DNA of 64,000 bases. Origin: Ecdyonurus torrentis (lineage: Eukaryota; Arthropoda; Insecta; Ephemeroptera; Heptageniidae). The notes below the pieces were generated by a model that saw only the letters and a program-made list of their open reading frames with translations, was not told the DNA's origin and ran no database searches. Numbering within the stretch: the stretch's first letter is position 1; each line of letters starts with the position of its first letter. The DNA lies in contig OX439137.1 of the NCBI GenBank assembly GCA_949318235.1, positions 5,874,641 to 5,938,640 on the forward strand. The letters are read 5' to 3'. The position numbers were made by a program, and so were the translations under genes. Positions 28,658 to 39,534 of the stretch are shown one piece after another.

Positions 28658-30812
28658 TCTTTTAAGCATGTGGATAGATTAGGCAAAATTAGAAATTGGA
28701 AGAAAGTGAGCTTTAATCTAAAAGTAACTATGTAAGACAGAAAATAAATGCTAACTGTAGCCACAATAATCATGTAAATTACTTATTGTTCATCTGTGAT
28801 ATACAAAAATTCCAAATGCTTTATAGCAGCAATACCATAATCAATTCTTCCAGATAGAAACGGCATTGTAGAGTATTTTTGTGACATGACCTTGAATCTT
28901 TCCTGTTCTTTTCATAGAGCTCATAGTCACATGGCCAAAAAACTCAACTACGACGCCTCTATTCGGAAGAACTGATATATTGATAAGTAAACTTTAACTA
29001 ATCCAATGCTTCATATAGATGGTTTTAACATTACGGTAATTATAAGTACAAATTATACAACACAATGTCAGCATTATCAACTTAGAAATTAATATAACAA
29101 AATAAAAATGTGTTACTTACTCTTGTCCAGATTTATTAATAGACTCCAGATATTTAAGAGCTCTATTCAGATCACCATCTTGTAAAGCAGTACCAAATTC
29201 TACAAGTCCTTCATCTAATGTAAAAGCCAACCTCTGACCTCTACCTTCTTCTACCACGACCTATACACAATATTCAAATGTATTATTAAATCCCTTGTCA
29301 GCTTACTTTTTTATCATTTAGAATACTAGATTGATAATTACCATACCTTATTATCCACAAATTAGACACCAACACGTTGATTTTGTATTAATTTTAAATT
29401 ATTTTCATTTTAACGGTGATTTCATGCATCTGACATCACAATGTACCAATGGGGCAAAGAACTTAAGGGAGGGGCTTAAATTTATCACGTGACCAGAGTG
29501 GTGACTGTGATTGGCGGAGGTACATTGGGACGTCAGATGCGTGAAATAACCGTCAAAATGAAAATAAATACAAAATCAACGTGGTGGTGTCTAATTCATG
29601 GATAATAAGGTATGGTAATTATCAATCTAGTATTCTAAATGATAAAAAAAAAAGTAAGTTGACAAGGGCTTTAATTCATGGTATCACATCTGTAAAACTA
29701 CAAGAATGAGAAAGAACAACAAATTTTAAGAGGTAATTTTCATTCATATTCTAAACGAGGACATCCTCCTGAGTCAATACATATGCAAATTTCTAATTTT
29801 TGAGATAATTAAATATTTTGAATTAACTTTTGAAATTATCAAAATGACATCAGTTAAAATGACATAACAGTTGGCAACTTTTTCCTATGCTTACATATGC
29901 AAAAGTTACTGACTGTGACATCATTTTTCAATTTTCAAAATTAATTAAAAATACTTAATCAACTCAAAAGTAAAAAAATCTGTAATTAAATTAACTAATT
30001 AAGTATAATCTATAGATTGGATAGATTCAGAACAATGTCCTCTTTTAGAATAAGAAATAAAAATTAATCCCTAAAAATTTTAATAGCTTTCCTCATTGAT
30101 TGCAGATTGCATTCTCTGATGCTTTAAAGATTCTCACCTCAGTTTTTTCTTCATCCCTGATGACTTCCACAATATCTCCCTTGATTGGAACTATTGTAGC
30201 ACCATCAGTAGAATCAAGGTTGTACCATACACAGAGTGAGGAGCGAGATTGAGCCACTACCACGTCGCTGCTGTTTACCCACTGATGGTAGCATAAATCA
30301 TAAATAAAACATACAAAATTATCATGGTAGAGTCATGGCATAAATTTATATTATAGAACATAGAATTATATTGTATTGCATAATGCTGCAACTCACAATT
30401 TATGGGGGGGGGGGGATGTTAGGGTTGTAGAAACACTTTATTTTTTATTTATTTATTTTTTTATTTTTCTCAACAACAAAGAAATGTGATAATTGGCAAT
30501 TGGGCAACATATGAGGATTGGGGGAAAGTGACAAAATTTTGATTTCCATGCTAAAATAAATTACTCTAATAGTACAAGAAATTAAGTGTATTAAAGCCAT
30601 GCAACTCAAGACGTAAGACGAGTAAAATCTAATATTAATAATTGCCTATTTCTTATTAAGGGATGCAAATTTTCTCTCCACTTTATTTTTTATTAAAAAA
30701 AAAAAAAAATTATATAGGGAAGACTTGTTTATTATCTGACAATGGGTTTTAAAAATTGTACAATTGATGTATTGTAATGACATATATACACAGTCAAGGG
30801 GTGTGACTTTGG

Positions 30813-30850
<38 letters not shown>

Positions 30851-33198
30851 TACTTCATAACTAAAAGCTCATAGAAACACAAAACAAAAACAAAAGCGAA
30901 GTTTGATTTTTTTTTTTTTTTTTTTTTACTGTCTTTTTATTTTTGCCACACATTTCTATTAGATTTAGTTAGAAAGTAGATAAATTTTCAAATTATAGTC
31001 AATCACCCGCCACTTGACGACAATCAATGTATTGATATATACATAAATTGCTCTATATAAGTCAAAGCACAACTAAACTTGTTCCTACCTGAACAAACGA
31101 GCAGTGAGGTAATAGAGCATGTTTATGCCAGGCTTGTAAACTGCCATGAGCAGTGAGAGGAAGTAACCACAGTCTAAGTCGAGAGTCACGAAACAATAAC
31201 TTGTCTGCAGGTTCACTAAGCTCTAGCCAGTTGATTTTAGAGTCATGGGAGATTTGACCCAGTACTGCACCAGTCACCAAGTCAACTGCAAATAAAATTA
31301 AAACATCTTTGAATTATGCCTTTGAATAAGTTTACTCTAACACCTAACCTTAATACAACAAACAATCTAGATATTTCATAGCTTAAAATGCAGTTCAAAC
31401 AGCGACACAAAGCTGTATGTTAATGTAATTGTATGACTTATAAAAGTTTGGTGTTTAAATCCACTTATTCAGTTGAAAACCCAAGGTCCATATATAAGAG
31501 GTTAGATGCTCCGGGAAAAGTTTTGGCCAAGGTCGCGCAGCTCAAAGTAATTCACCAAAGACATCATATCGCTACATGAAACTTTGTTCACCTTATCAGT
31601 GACGTAGCTGGTAAATGGCATCATATTGACTTAGAACAAAATACAATCCATCGCAAAATGAAATCAAATGCGCGAGTTTTGTGCTGCACTCAACCTCTTT
31701 ATTATATGGACCTTGTTGAAAACCCAATAGTTTTAAGTGACATAAAATTATGTATGCTCGTTAGTTTTATGTTGTGATATGAACTAACCTTTATCACATT
31801 CGACAGTCTGTAAATCTATTTATGTCAAAATAATTTCAGAATTTTTTTAGTTCTGTTGGATTCTAAAGTAACACATTTGACAAAATCCAATTTTAAAAGG
31901 TTTTTAGCAAACATTAATCAGTTTATTTTTTATTTTTTTGACTTATATGTGAATATTGATGCCTTGACCGCTACAAAAGCGAGCTTCTACACTTGCCAGA
32001 TTTCCAACAAAACGATTACACTACACTTTCTGAGCAGCGCTGTAACTCAACTAGCGGCCATAAGCTTAACATTGCAGATGCTTGGCAGCGGAAAGTGTAG
32101 ATAGTTTTTTGGTCGGAAATCTGGAAAGTGCAGATGGTCGCTTTTGACACGGAGGCATCGATATGCTACTTACCAATACAAATAGTTTTCAGATCTAAAA
32201 GGTATGCCAATTTCTTGTTGTCTTCTTCAGTTTTTCTTCGCTCATTTATTCTCACACTGACTAAATGAGGGTTCATGAACTCAGTCCTAATGAAAAGAGA
32301 AATTTAAAATATGTAATTGGAAAAAAAAAAAAAAAAAAAAATCTGAAGTCCAATTAAAATTCTATATCACTGCAGCTACTTGAGTCTACTAGTTTCAAAA
32401 TCCGCTTCTTTCAATTTGAAAAAAGGTGAGTTTCTTATCAATATCTGAGGGTCTGTTCCATAAGGCTTCACGAGAAACTCGGTATCAAGAAAGGGGGCGT
32501 GGCTAATGAGTTCTCTATGATAAACAAGTCAAGGCACATATAATAAAGAGGTTGAGCGCAGCACAAAACTCGCGCATTCGATTTTATTTTGCAATGGATT
32601 GTACTTGGTTCTAAGCCAATACGATGCCGTTCACCCAGCTACGTCACTGATAAGGTGAACTAAATTGTGGCGATATGACGTGTTTTGTGAATTTCTTTAA
32701 GCTGCGCAACTTTTGCCAAAACTTTTCCCATAGCAACTAACCTCTTATATATGGACCTTGTAAACAAGTGAGTTACGCCCCCTTTCTTGGTACCAAGTTT
32801 CTCGTCAGGACTTACAGAATAGATCCTCTGGTATAATAGCACGTTTGTTGACAAAATAAAAGAAGCAGTATTCACTTAATAATTAAGTACACATACCTAA
32901 CTGAAGCCAGAATGTTATTATTCCCATATTCTACAAGACTAAGTTCTCCCGCATGGAAAATGAGACAAGCAGTTGGGTTATCAAATGAAAATTTCTCTGA
33001 GGTACCAAGAGGAGAAGACCATGGTACTTCGCTAAGTAAATTTCTTGCCAAGTCACCAAGAAGTAGTGAATGTGATGTTCTTGCTACCAGAAACTGATCA
33101 TCACGTCCAGCTATTCTCACCTACAACAATAATATTAACAGTCATTTAGAAAGCTTGTATCCCAAAATCTAAAAAGAAAACTTTAAAACTTTATGACG

Positions 33199-33235
<37 letters not shown>

Positions 33236-35713
33236 GAACAGGATTTTTTTAATTTCTTGATTTTTATAAGTTAATAAAAAATATATATATTTTTTACAAA
33301 GAAACATATGCAACATTTGAATGAAAAAGATGTGATGAATACCTCAGAAATTTCATGTCCCATTTTAGATCTCAGGATAACCCCTCGCGGCACTGCAGCA
33401 TCATTTTCTGCATTATTTCCAGGTAAAGGTCGCACTAGCACCTGACTTGGGGCGACATATACCATCTCAAATTTGTTGCGCCAAACAGTACGCCTGAAAA
33501 AAAAAAATCCTTATTTCATTGAATTTCCTAAATTATTGTTAGATTGATTTCTTAATAAAAATGTGTGAAAAATGATATATAAAGTAAAATCTTTTAATTT
33601 TGTTAAATTATCCTTATCTGGATCCAATTGTGTTACAATAAAATAGTGAATTAGTGTATACCTATTATTCTATTTTCACTTCTGTACATTAAATTGCTTC
33701 AAACATAAAAATTGTACAAAATAGAACATTAAAATTTATAGGTATGTACATAGAATTATTGAGAAAACTCTTCCTTTTATTATATAAAAATAATCCAACA
33801 ATGAATTTTTTAAGGGGGCGGGGGGGGGGGGGGGGGGGGCATACAAAAACCAAGTTAAATTTTTTAAAGATAAATACAGTAAATTTTTTATTTGTGAAGT
33901 TCAATTCTGTGAATGTCTTGATTTTGTGAAAAGCTCCATCCACACAGCAGACTTCAATATAAGCATGGCAATATTAAAGCTCTCAAATTTTAGCAAATTT
34001 CAGTTTTGTAGAATCTCCAATTTCACTATTTTCGGGGTTCCATGTAATTTCACAACATCAAGAGTTTACTGTATGAGGACTTACTTTAAAACAGACTCAA
34101 AAACTTCAATAGATCCACACAGTCCTGCACATGCAAGACGAGATCCATCACGTCTCCACGCCAGGGCTGACACTGAGTATAAGTTACGAATCTCCTTGCT
34201 CTCTATGCTCCACTCTCTTCGTCGAGTGTCCCATGACAATATGTGCACCCTGTACAGTCAATATAGACAAGCTTTGTAATTCTGGCAGTAAAGGCACATT
34301 TTTATGTTTGGTTTATTAAACAATGTCTGTACAAATTCTGTAATAAAGCCGAACATTCTTAATTTTTTTCTCTATTTTACTTGTAACCCCAAATTATTAT
34401 TATTACACACACACACACACACCTAGCTATGGACTTCATCATTGACTTGTTTTGTTTACCTATTATTTTCTTTCATAATATAGAATTTTGACAATGGTTC
34501 TTTATGAAAGAATAGTCTCATTACAAATCAGCTTTGAAATAATAATAAATCATACAAGTACCATATTATATTTTGTAAGAGTATAAATATTATTAATCCT
34601 AAGTCTCAATTAACTATTATGAACTAGAGAATCATCATATTTTTTAATTCTCAGTATTCTTACCTACTATTTTTTATTATTAATTTTAAATTTTTTTTAG
34701 CATATTACATAATATATTAATAAATACTATTTTACAACATAGGTACATAGGTATAAGCTTGAAATACATTACAAAATGAAAAACGCACTGCTCACCTGTC
34801 ATAGGTTCCCAGTGCAACTGCTTGCCCACTAGGAGAACAACATGCGACACTAAATTCACGTTCTTCAGGTTCTCGTGAACAATCAAATGTCTGCGCAGTA
34901 ACTCCTTCTCTGCCATACACTATGATACGTTTGTCACAGCCTGCTGCAATGACGTGACCTGTACTTGGCCAAGCAAGGGCGTAAGGAGGAACTGGATGTT
35001 GTGCAACACGACCCTGAATCATAAAACACTCATTGCTATGTAGTGTACACTCCTGGATATCATATACTTAACATCAAAGACGATACCACTTTGTAAAGAA
35101 AAGGATAGAAATATATTGTCAGGTAAGAGCAGGGTTGCCAAATTCTCTGAAAATCATGAATGAATTCTTTGAGAAGTGGCATCATCTTTGATGTTAACTT
35201 TATGTTGTATGGGTTCATATATAGCAGTTATATAATGTAGTCATATTTTAAGTCTAACTGGAACTAAATTAATTGCTTCTGCATGCCTTATTTTTTATAT
35301 AAATAAATAAACTTTTTTTTTTAAACTTAATTTTTACAAAATCCAACCAAGACATAGCCTTATCAGTTGGTTCATTATATTTTTACACAGAATGTCCTAA
35401 TATTAAATTACTACTAATTAATCATGAATTTAGTTTATTTCTAAACAAAAGTATAACCACAAAAACACTCAAAATTATTTTCAAATTACAGAGAACATGA
35501 TGTGTGTGAGAAGTGTGATAGAGTGTGAGAAGTCCCTTTGCATATTTGTGTACTTGGTTGCCATCATTTGGTGGTGCATTTTCTAGCATACAAGAAACTA
35601 AATTTTTCCTTGTGTAGTTCAAAAATAAAATAATGTAAACATCCCCCCCCCCTTTAAATCTCTAAAAACACTTATTAGAAAGATAGCATTAGAAATTTGC
35701 TTAGAAGAGGTTT

Positions 35714-35752
<39 letters not shown>

Positions 35753-35888
35753 AATGAGTTTTTTAACTTTTTCCTATCCTGACCTATACAGTTCATAAGT
35801 TTCATACTAACAAAATAATACCTCTGAAATATGAGTGCCATTGATATTCAAAAGTCATCCTAGTAGGACACAATCATGAATCAACCAG

Positions 35889-35924
<36 letters not shown>

Positions 35925-38900
35925 TGTGGTTCCATGGAGGGGTCTTCAGCTATGTAGTACCTAGCCACAGTACCATCAGCATGACCAGACAAGAAACCAG
36001 TACCACGACAACTGGAAAACAGAAAAGTAAGTACTGTACTCATATAAAAGATGAAAACATTTAACAGTATAAAGTATATTATAGGTAAAACAAATTTGGT
36101 TTAAAATGAAGGAAAGAAAATAGTTTGACAGTTAAAGCATAATATGTCAAATTAAAGCTTCAAAACTTTACAAATTACAAAAAAAATGAATAATCTATAC
36201 TATACAAAGTCATGGGTACCTGGAGCTTCTGCTGTATAAAACAGGTGAAGCACCAGAGAGCCGCAAATTTGTTAAAGGCGTAGAACACCTTGAACAAAAA
36301 AGTTGTATAATATCATAACAAACCTGAAAATCAACGTTGATTTGGCCAAAGTCATTGATTTCTAACTTATTTTCCATTCACAAAATAATTTTGGCGGTCA
36401 CTGACATCACAGCTCGTCCGGTTTATGCGCGCGTGGACCAGGCAAGCTGTGACGTCAGTGACCGCCAGCGGCATTTTCTGAATGGAAAATAAATTAGAAA
36501 TCAATGACTTCGGCTAAATCCACATTGATTTTTAGGTTTGTTAGGATATTATACAACTTTGTTGTTCAAGGTGTTTTACGTCTTTAAGTGTAGATCGTTC
36601 ATTTTTTTTTTTTTTTTAATTATTACAGTATTAATTTTTTTTATTTGTAAAGTTTAGAAGCGTTATTTTGAAGCAAGAAGCTTGATATATTATAAGGAAA
36701 ATTATAAGATGTGAAAATCTTAAATCTATGCAAAAAAAAATAATAATAATAATAATAATAAAGGGACAATAAAGGATTAACTGCAAGCTCTAGGCTACAA
36801 AAAATAGAACATTTAATGACATTTACTTACTTGAGAGCTAATGCCACAACCATAGAATTTCCAGTATAAAGAGTTCTAGATTTATTAGCTTTTGCAATAC
36901 ATTCTCTGACTTTACCATCAGCAAGACCACATACAAGTGGACCCTCAGCTGGCCATACAGCACAAGTAACGGCAGCAGACTGTGCAAATTTATTGCATAT
37001 CACCTTTTTCTCACCCCTATAACATTATTTCAAATTTATAATAACTAAAATGCTATATTATGTATAATTAATTAGGAAAGGTTAAACCATTTTGGTTTGA
37101 AATCCAATCAAAGAAATGATAGAAGAAACCAACCAGCGCCTTACCACGATGAGGTCCGTAGCTTGGTGAAAGTCTTGATGACACAGGATACACAAATATT
37201 TACAGCCCTCTTCTTCAGTTGACTCTAAGCAACTAAAGAAGAGGACTTTAGAAACATTTGATGCCTTTAAAACATTTTAGTTATCTTGTAAATTATTTGT
37301 GTAACCTGTGCCATCAAGACTTTCACCAAGCTACGGACCTCATAGTGGTAAGGCGATTGTTGGTTTCCCCTATTTTTTCTTTGATAAATTGAAAGAAAAG
37401 GATAGGAGAAAACCAGCAAGAGCCTTACCAGAGTGAAGAGAATCCTTGCTGGTTTTCTCCTATCCTTTTCTTTCAATTTATCATACCTAACCGCGATGGT
37501 TTATTTTCCTTAATACATATTCCTATCTTTTCTTTGATTACAAATAAAATGCTATATTTTAATATATAGCAAATATAAGAATTATGTATTCATGAAGATC
37601 ATTGGCAATATTCAGTATTCAGTCTCAAACACTTTATTCATTTTAAAACATGTAAAAATTTGTCTTGTAAAAGTGTCACTCAATTTAATATTTCTGAGCG
37701 TACTTTATATGTCAGTGCAATAGCTTTCTCAACACTGTTAAAAAATATAAATTGCGATGTTTTGAGGAAACGATTTTGTTCACATTTGCTTCTGTTTTAA
37801 GTTTAATTCAAACATACTACACATAGGCACGTATACATAGAAACATAAGCAGATGTAAGCAAAATTGTTAATAGTTGGCATGAAAAGTTGCTTCTTGACT
37901 AGCCAATTGGGTTTATTTATAGAGCAACTATAAAGGGGAGATTGTGAGGATTGGTAAAGGAAAGGGACCTTTTACTGTGCAGGGGTTCTGTGTTTGCCTT
38001 TTTAATTGTTATTAAAGGTAGGTACCTATATATTGCATGTAGCATACAGAAAATTTTAGACAAAGGATACAGTCATACAGTACAGTATGTAAATATCGAC
38101 CTTGTTACGAGCAAAATGTGTAATTTCGTTTTTTGTTTTTTTTTTTTATTGTTTTTTTCAAGCTAAGCAAAATGTGTAAGTTGTTTCCGAACATAATGGA
38201 GATGGCGCTCGACTTACACATGTATTGCTTCACGTGACAAAAAATGAGTTACACATTTTTCTCTTAACAACATCAATATGTACCATATATCAGACTTCAC
38301 ACTTCTAATTATGTCTTACAACAATAAAGAATGATAAAAAAAAATAAACAACAAAACTCATTCAACATATAACTTACCAATCTTCTCCGATTCGATACAC
38401 AAAAATAATATTGTCACTTTGGGCAACTGCAATTTTAGTAGAGTCTGGTGAGAATGCAAGAGCTCGGACTGTATAACTTCCTTTTCCTGCCTACAAATAA
38501 AAAACGTACACAAAGACATTTGTATCAGAAAAATAAAAATATTTTATTATGCTAATTTTGTTACGTACCTTAGCATCAGCAGGTTTTGTAGCAAATTTAT
38601 CTTTCTTCTCTCCATTTTCATCAAACAGTAAAACAATTTTATCAGCAGTACATGCTGCTAATTTTAAATTATTTGGAGACCAGGCTAATGCTGTAACTTT
38701 GCTTGGTTCTGACTGAAAATAGGAAAAAATGTAAATTCAAGTTATAGAGGCACAACAAAAAAGATCCGAAGGCATATGTACATAATATGTATGTATGTAT
38801 TTGTTTCATACACAATTAAATTCATATCTAATAACCCAAACAGTTTGATGTTGATGTGAATGTTAACTAAATGTGCTACATTATGTGGTAACAGGGGGAG

Positions 38901-39077
38901 CTAATAACAGGAGCTGGAATTTTTAAAATCTTGAGAAAGTAAATAATATGTATGATACATTTTTAATCTTTATTCAGATGTGCACGAGACCACATTAATA
39001 CTAAAATTAATTTAGAAAAATTATTAAGAATAACTCACCTGAGCATTTAGATATGATTTTAAATATTTTATTTGCAT
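13027..39077 (-). CDS. IFT172: Intraflagellar transport protein 172 (complete, 32 exons)
   Basis: IFT172 is the largest peripheral IFT-B subunit and works in transport along cilia, including the turnaround at the tip. I assembled 32 exons by homology and splice phase; all introns are GT-AG and every junction keeps frame. The CDS is 5,346 nt, giving 1,781 residues against about 1,749 in human. It starts [13 protein letters not shown] (human MHLKHLRTLLSPQ) and ends [11 protein letters not shown]. The N-terminal third is WD40 propeller sequence ([21 protein letters not shown]), followed by a long TPR-like helical solenoid and the conserved C-terminus ([15 protein letters not shown]). Exon coordinates are given in the three block entries. 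Introns make up about 80% of the locus and host many MITEs. No exon is broken and the gene looks functional. Identification is essentially certain; a few boundaries could be off by alternative splicing. Confidence 0.97.
13523..13734. repeat. Foldback (palindromic) MITE in IFT172 intron 31
   Basis: The arms are imperfect inverted repeats of about 65-70 bp: TCGAGGG with GCAATCTCCGCGGGTGCA on the left, answered by TGCACCCGCGGAGATTGC with CCCTCGA on the right. The loop is about 75 bp. Confidence 0.85.
14713..14886. repeat. TA-flanked foldback MITE in IFT172 intron 30
   Basis: Left end TATTGAGGGTGCTCC, right end GGAGCAACCTCGATA. The arms (CACTATAATGTC, GTCCATTTGACCTTG) pair along most of their length. 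The ends fit a TA target duplication and a T[CT]GA[TG]G terminus shared with other elements in this window. A related, truncated copy lies near 61947-62096. Confidence 0.85.
15228..15557. repeat. Foldback element in IFT172 intron 29
   Basis: Arms of about 95 bp: AGGAAGTTCAGGGGTTACAA to GATGACCCAAAGCCCTTCC on the left, and the inverted equivalents from GGTCTTTGGGTCATCATAT to TGTAACCCATGAACTTCCT on the right. An 83-codon plus-strand frame inside is not a gene. Confidence 0.85.
16611..16802. repeat. TA-flanked foldback MITE in IFT172 intron 27
   Basis: Left end TATTGATGGCGCCTCGCGGC, right end GAGCCATCGATA. Internal pairs include CTCAAATTTGG and CCAAATTTGAGG, and CTCTCCGCCTCT and AGAGGCGGAGAG. 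It shares the T[CT]GATGGC terminus and TA flanks with the elements at 20319, 31955 and 41011. Confidence 0.85.
17148..17379. mobile_element. hAT-like MITE with 8-bp target duplication
   Basis: The terminal inverted repeat is about 40 bp (AGAGAACTTTAA at the left, TTAAAGTTCTCTA at the right, continuing into GACATCCC / GGGATGTC). AACTTGTA flanks both sides (17140-17147 and 17380-17387), fitting an 8-bp hAT-type duplication. It sits in an IFT172 intron. A truncated inverted copy is at 53518-53650 and a remnant near 47806. Confidence 0.8.
17562..17640. repeat. (TAAA)n microsatellite
   Basis: A tetranucleotide tract of about 17 units directly downstream of the donor of IFT172 exon 26 (intron side) on the minus strand. 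Confidence 0.95.
19399..19803. mobile_element. TTAA-flanked MITE family T1, copy 1
   Basis: TTAA|AGCCCTTGTCA at the left and TGACAAGGGCT|TTAA at the right, with inverted repeats continuing through TTTAGAATACTAGATTGATAA, CCTTATTATCCAT and GCATCTGACGTCACAATGTA. Terminal TTAA duplication is typical of piggyBac-type elements; no transposase is present. It contains a perfect TGACGTCA at 19555-19562. It lies in an IFT172 intron. Confidence 0.9.
20265..20874. repeat. Nested inverted repeats in IFT172 intron 22
   Basis: An outer palindrome has arms 20265-20475 and 20660-20874 (GACAGAGATACATAAATTTA to the inverted equivalent). Inside its left half is a smaller foldback, 20319-20520, with ends GATATCAATGTTTACC and GGTAAACATCGATATA and arms carrying AGTGAACGAACTACACTTTA. 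The centre carries a fragment (TTTAGAAAATAGTTGGTAGA) shared with the large palindrome at 54635-55183. Confidence 0.85.
21243..21521. repeat. Foldback MITE, TIR ATAGTTTCAGACAAATG
   Basis: Left ATAGTACAGTTTCAGACAAA and right TTTGTCTGAAACTAT, with a shared GAAAGGTAAC segment. Internal arms also pair weakly (CTCAAGCTTATGTG / CACATAAAAATTGAG). A single terminus (TATAGTACAGTTTCAGACAA) recurs beside exon 20 at about 23263-23287. It lies in IFT172 intron 21. Confidence 0.8.
21747..22190. repeat. Repeat family R2, copy in IFT172 intron 21
   Basis: It begins GGAAAGGTTAAAACCATTTT and contains an inverted pair GAATAGGAGAAACCAACAAA ... TTGGTTTCTCCTATCC around CCTTACCACGATGAGGTCC. The same blocks make up 37075-37520. 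Related ends (ACCGCGATGGTTTA) occur near 55190 and 62230. Confidence 0.8.
23727..23864. repeat. Short foldback MITE in IFT172 intron 18
   Basis: Arms TCTCTATCCCGTTGAAACGG + TTCTTCTGAAGTTA and TAACTTCAGAAGAA + ACATTTCAATGCAATAGAGA, with a loop of about 70 bp. Confidence 0.8.
24658..24786. mobile_element. TTAA-flanked MITE family T2, short copy
   Basis: TTAA|AGGCGTAGAACACCTT at the left, right arm ending AAGATGTAATACGTCT|TTAA. The whole element is a hairpin around AAATCAACGTTGATTTTT. Longer versions with extra central sequence are at 36272-36587 and 45154-45331. Confidence 0.9.
27768..27855. repeat. (GA)n microsatellite
   Basis: An almost pure GA tract in an IFT172 intron, read as SLSLS on the minus strand. 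Confidence 0.96.
28612..28660. repeat. (CT)n microsatellite
   Basis: A CT tract with one CCC slip, in an IFT172 intron. Confidence 0.95.
29286..29674. mobile_element. TTAA-flanked MITE family T1, copy 2
   Basis: TTAA|ATCCCTTGTCAGCTTAC at the left and AAGTTGACAAGGGCT|TTAA at the right. The arms match copy 1 at 19399-19803 almost throughout (AATACTAGATTGATAATTAC, CTTATTATCCA). It lies in an IFT172 intron next to exon 13. Confidence 0.9.
31482..31715. mobile_element. Mutator-like MITE family M1, copy 1 (9-bp TSD)
   Basis: TIR CAAGGTCCATATA ... TATATGGACCTTG, 234 bp, flanked by a perfect 9-bp direct repeat TTGAAAACC (31473-31481 and 31716-31724). A 9-bp target duplication is characteristic of Mutator-like elements. 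It is inverted relative to copy 2 about 0.8 kb away. It lies in an IFT172 intron. Confidence 0.88.
31955..32163. repeat. TA-flanked foldback MITE next to IFT172 exon 10
   Basis: Left end TATTGATGCCTTGACC, right end GGAGGCATCGATA; arms AAAAGCGA...CCAGATTTCC and GGAAATCTGG...TCGCTTTT. The right end stops about 10 bp from the donor of exon 10 (32174). Confidence 0.85.
32530..32760. mobile_element. Mutator-like MITE family M1, copy 2 (9-bp TSD)
   Basis: CAAGGCACATATA ... TATATATGGACCTTG, 231 bp, flanked by a perfect 9-bp direct repeat TAAACAAGT (32521-32529 and 32761-32769). It interrupts an older inverted repeat whose halves (GAGAAACTCGGTATCAAGAA / TTCTTGGTACCAAGTTTCTC) lie at about 32452-32520 and 32770-32829, so the insertion order is readable. 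Confidence 0.88.
36272..36587. mobile_element. TTAA-flanked MITE family T2, long copy
   Basis: TTAA|AGGCGTAGAACACCTTG at the left and CAAGGTGTTTTACGTCT|TTAA at the right. Long arms include CATTGATTTCTAACTTATTT and a GC-rich centre GGCGGTCACTGACATCACAG / TGTGACGTCAGTGACCGCC with a perfect TGACGTCA at 36450-36457. It is the longest of three copies and probably closest to the family's full form. Confidence 0.9.
37075..37520. repeat. Repeat family R2, second copy
   Basis: It shares GGAAAGGTTAAACCATTTTG, CCTTACCACGATGAGGTCC, CACCAAGCTACGGACCTCAT and GGTTTTCTCCTATCCTTTTC with 21747-22190, and contains two nested inverted pairs. It lies in IFT172 intron 3. Confidence 0.8.
38090..38275. repeat. Repeat with GTGTAAGTTGTTTCC block, copy 1
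   Basis: GCAAAATGTGTAAGTTGTTT and AATGGAGATGGCGCTCGACTT recur at about 42165 and 53460. The flanks form an inverted pair around TTTTTTGTCA / TGACAAAAAA. It lies in IFT172 intron 3, upstream of exon 3. Confidence 0.7.
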
Positions 39078-39078
39078 T

Positions 39079-39087
39079 TTAGAACAT
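39079..39087 (-). promoter_or_regulatory. Minimal uORF directly before the IFT172 start
   Basis: On the minus strand ATG-TTC-TAA (39087-39079) ends one base before the IFT172 initiator ATG (39077-39075). If the transcript begins upstream of 39087, ribosomes meet this two-codon uORF first. The transcription start is unknown, so this is conditional. Confidence 0.4.
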
Positions 39088-39534
39088 TGGTTTAATTAAT
39101 TTTACTAATTATTGACTCAAATTATAACTTTTTGGTGAAGAAACTGTTTTTAGCATTGGAATGTTTACATTCAAATTGTAGACACGCCCCCAACATGTGC
39201 ATTTTCGACTGTCATTTTACATTACCGCAAAAAAACAAAATTTTCAAACCGCACAAACCTTCAACCTTTTCAATAATAATAATAATAATCTTTCGTTTTT
39301 ATTCTTATTGAATTAACAAGAATAACAAGTGTATACATAGAATTAAGCTTAATGCTACTAAACGCTAGTATGAAATAAAATATGCACTATTAACTGTATA
39401 TTACCATGAATAAGATATTCATGCAATTAATTATTCGATTACACGCACGACACTATATAATAAAAAATTCAGGAAATTGTTATCCCTTTCACCCTTTTCC
39501 ATGTATAGACCAGGAAACGAACTCAAATCCCTAT

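Larger units (their letters stand above)
16842..29260 (-). other. IFT172: IFT172 exons 13-27: TPR-like solenoid (residues 595-1420)
   Basis: Exons: 29121-29260, 28111-28280, 27183-27329, 25876-26056, 24814-25016, 23895-24052, 23441-23585, 23043-23233, 22606-22767, 20989-21159, 20035-20189, 18990-19170, 18223-18435, 17656-17773, 16842-16986. The peptide is a run of helical pairs with the repeated A..Y / A.E..Y pattern, for example [20 protein letters not shown] (exon 17), [20 protein letters not shown] (exon 20) and [17 protein letters not shown] (exon 23). Order and spacing match the vertebrate solenoid. Exon 22 uses a weak acceptor (TTGAAG), but homology and phase support it. Confidence 0.95.
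30138..39077 (-). other. IFT172: IFT172 exons 1-12: WD40 propeller part (residues 1-594)
   Basis: Exons in transcript order: 39039-39077, 38569-38712, 38378-38490, 36831-37016, 35924-36011, 34796-35013, 34085-34249, 33343-33493, 32897-33120, 32174-32286, 31089-31285, 30138-30281. Together they encode the tandem WD40 propellers. Conserved blocks are [10 protein letters not shown] (exon 2), [20 protein letters not shown] (exon 3), [14 protein letters not shown] (exon 5), [19 protein letters not shown] (exon 6), [12 protein letters not shown] (exon 7), [14 protein letters not shown] (exons 9/10) and [15 protein letters not shown] (exon 12). Each matches the corresponding human segment in order. 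Intron phases run 0,0,2,2,0,2,2,0,2,1,0,0. Confidence 0.95.
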
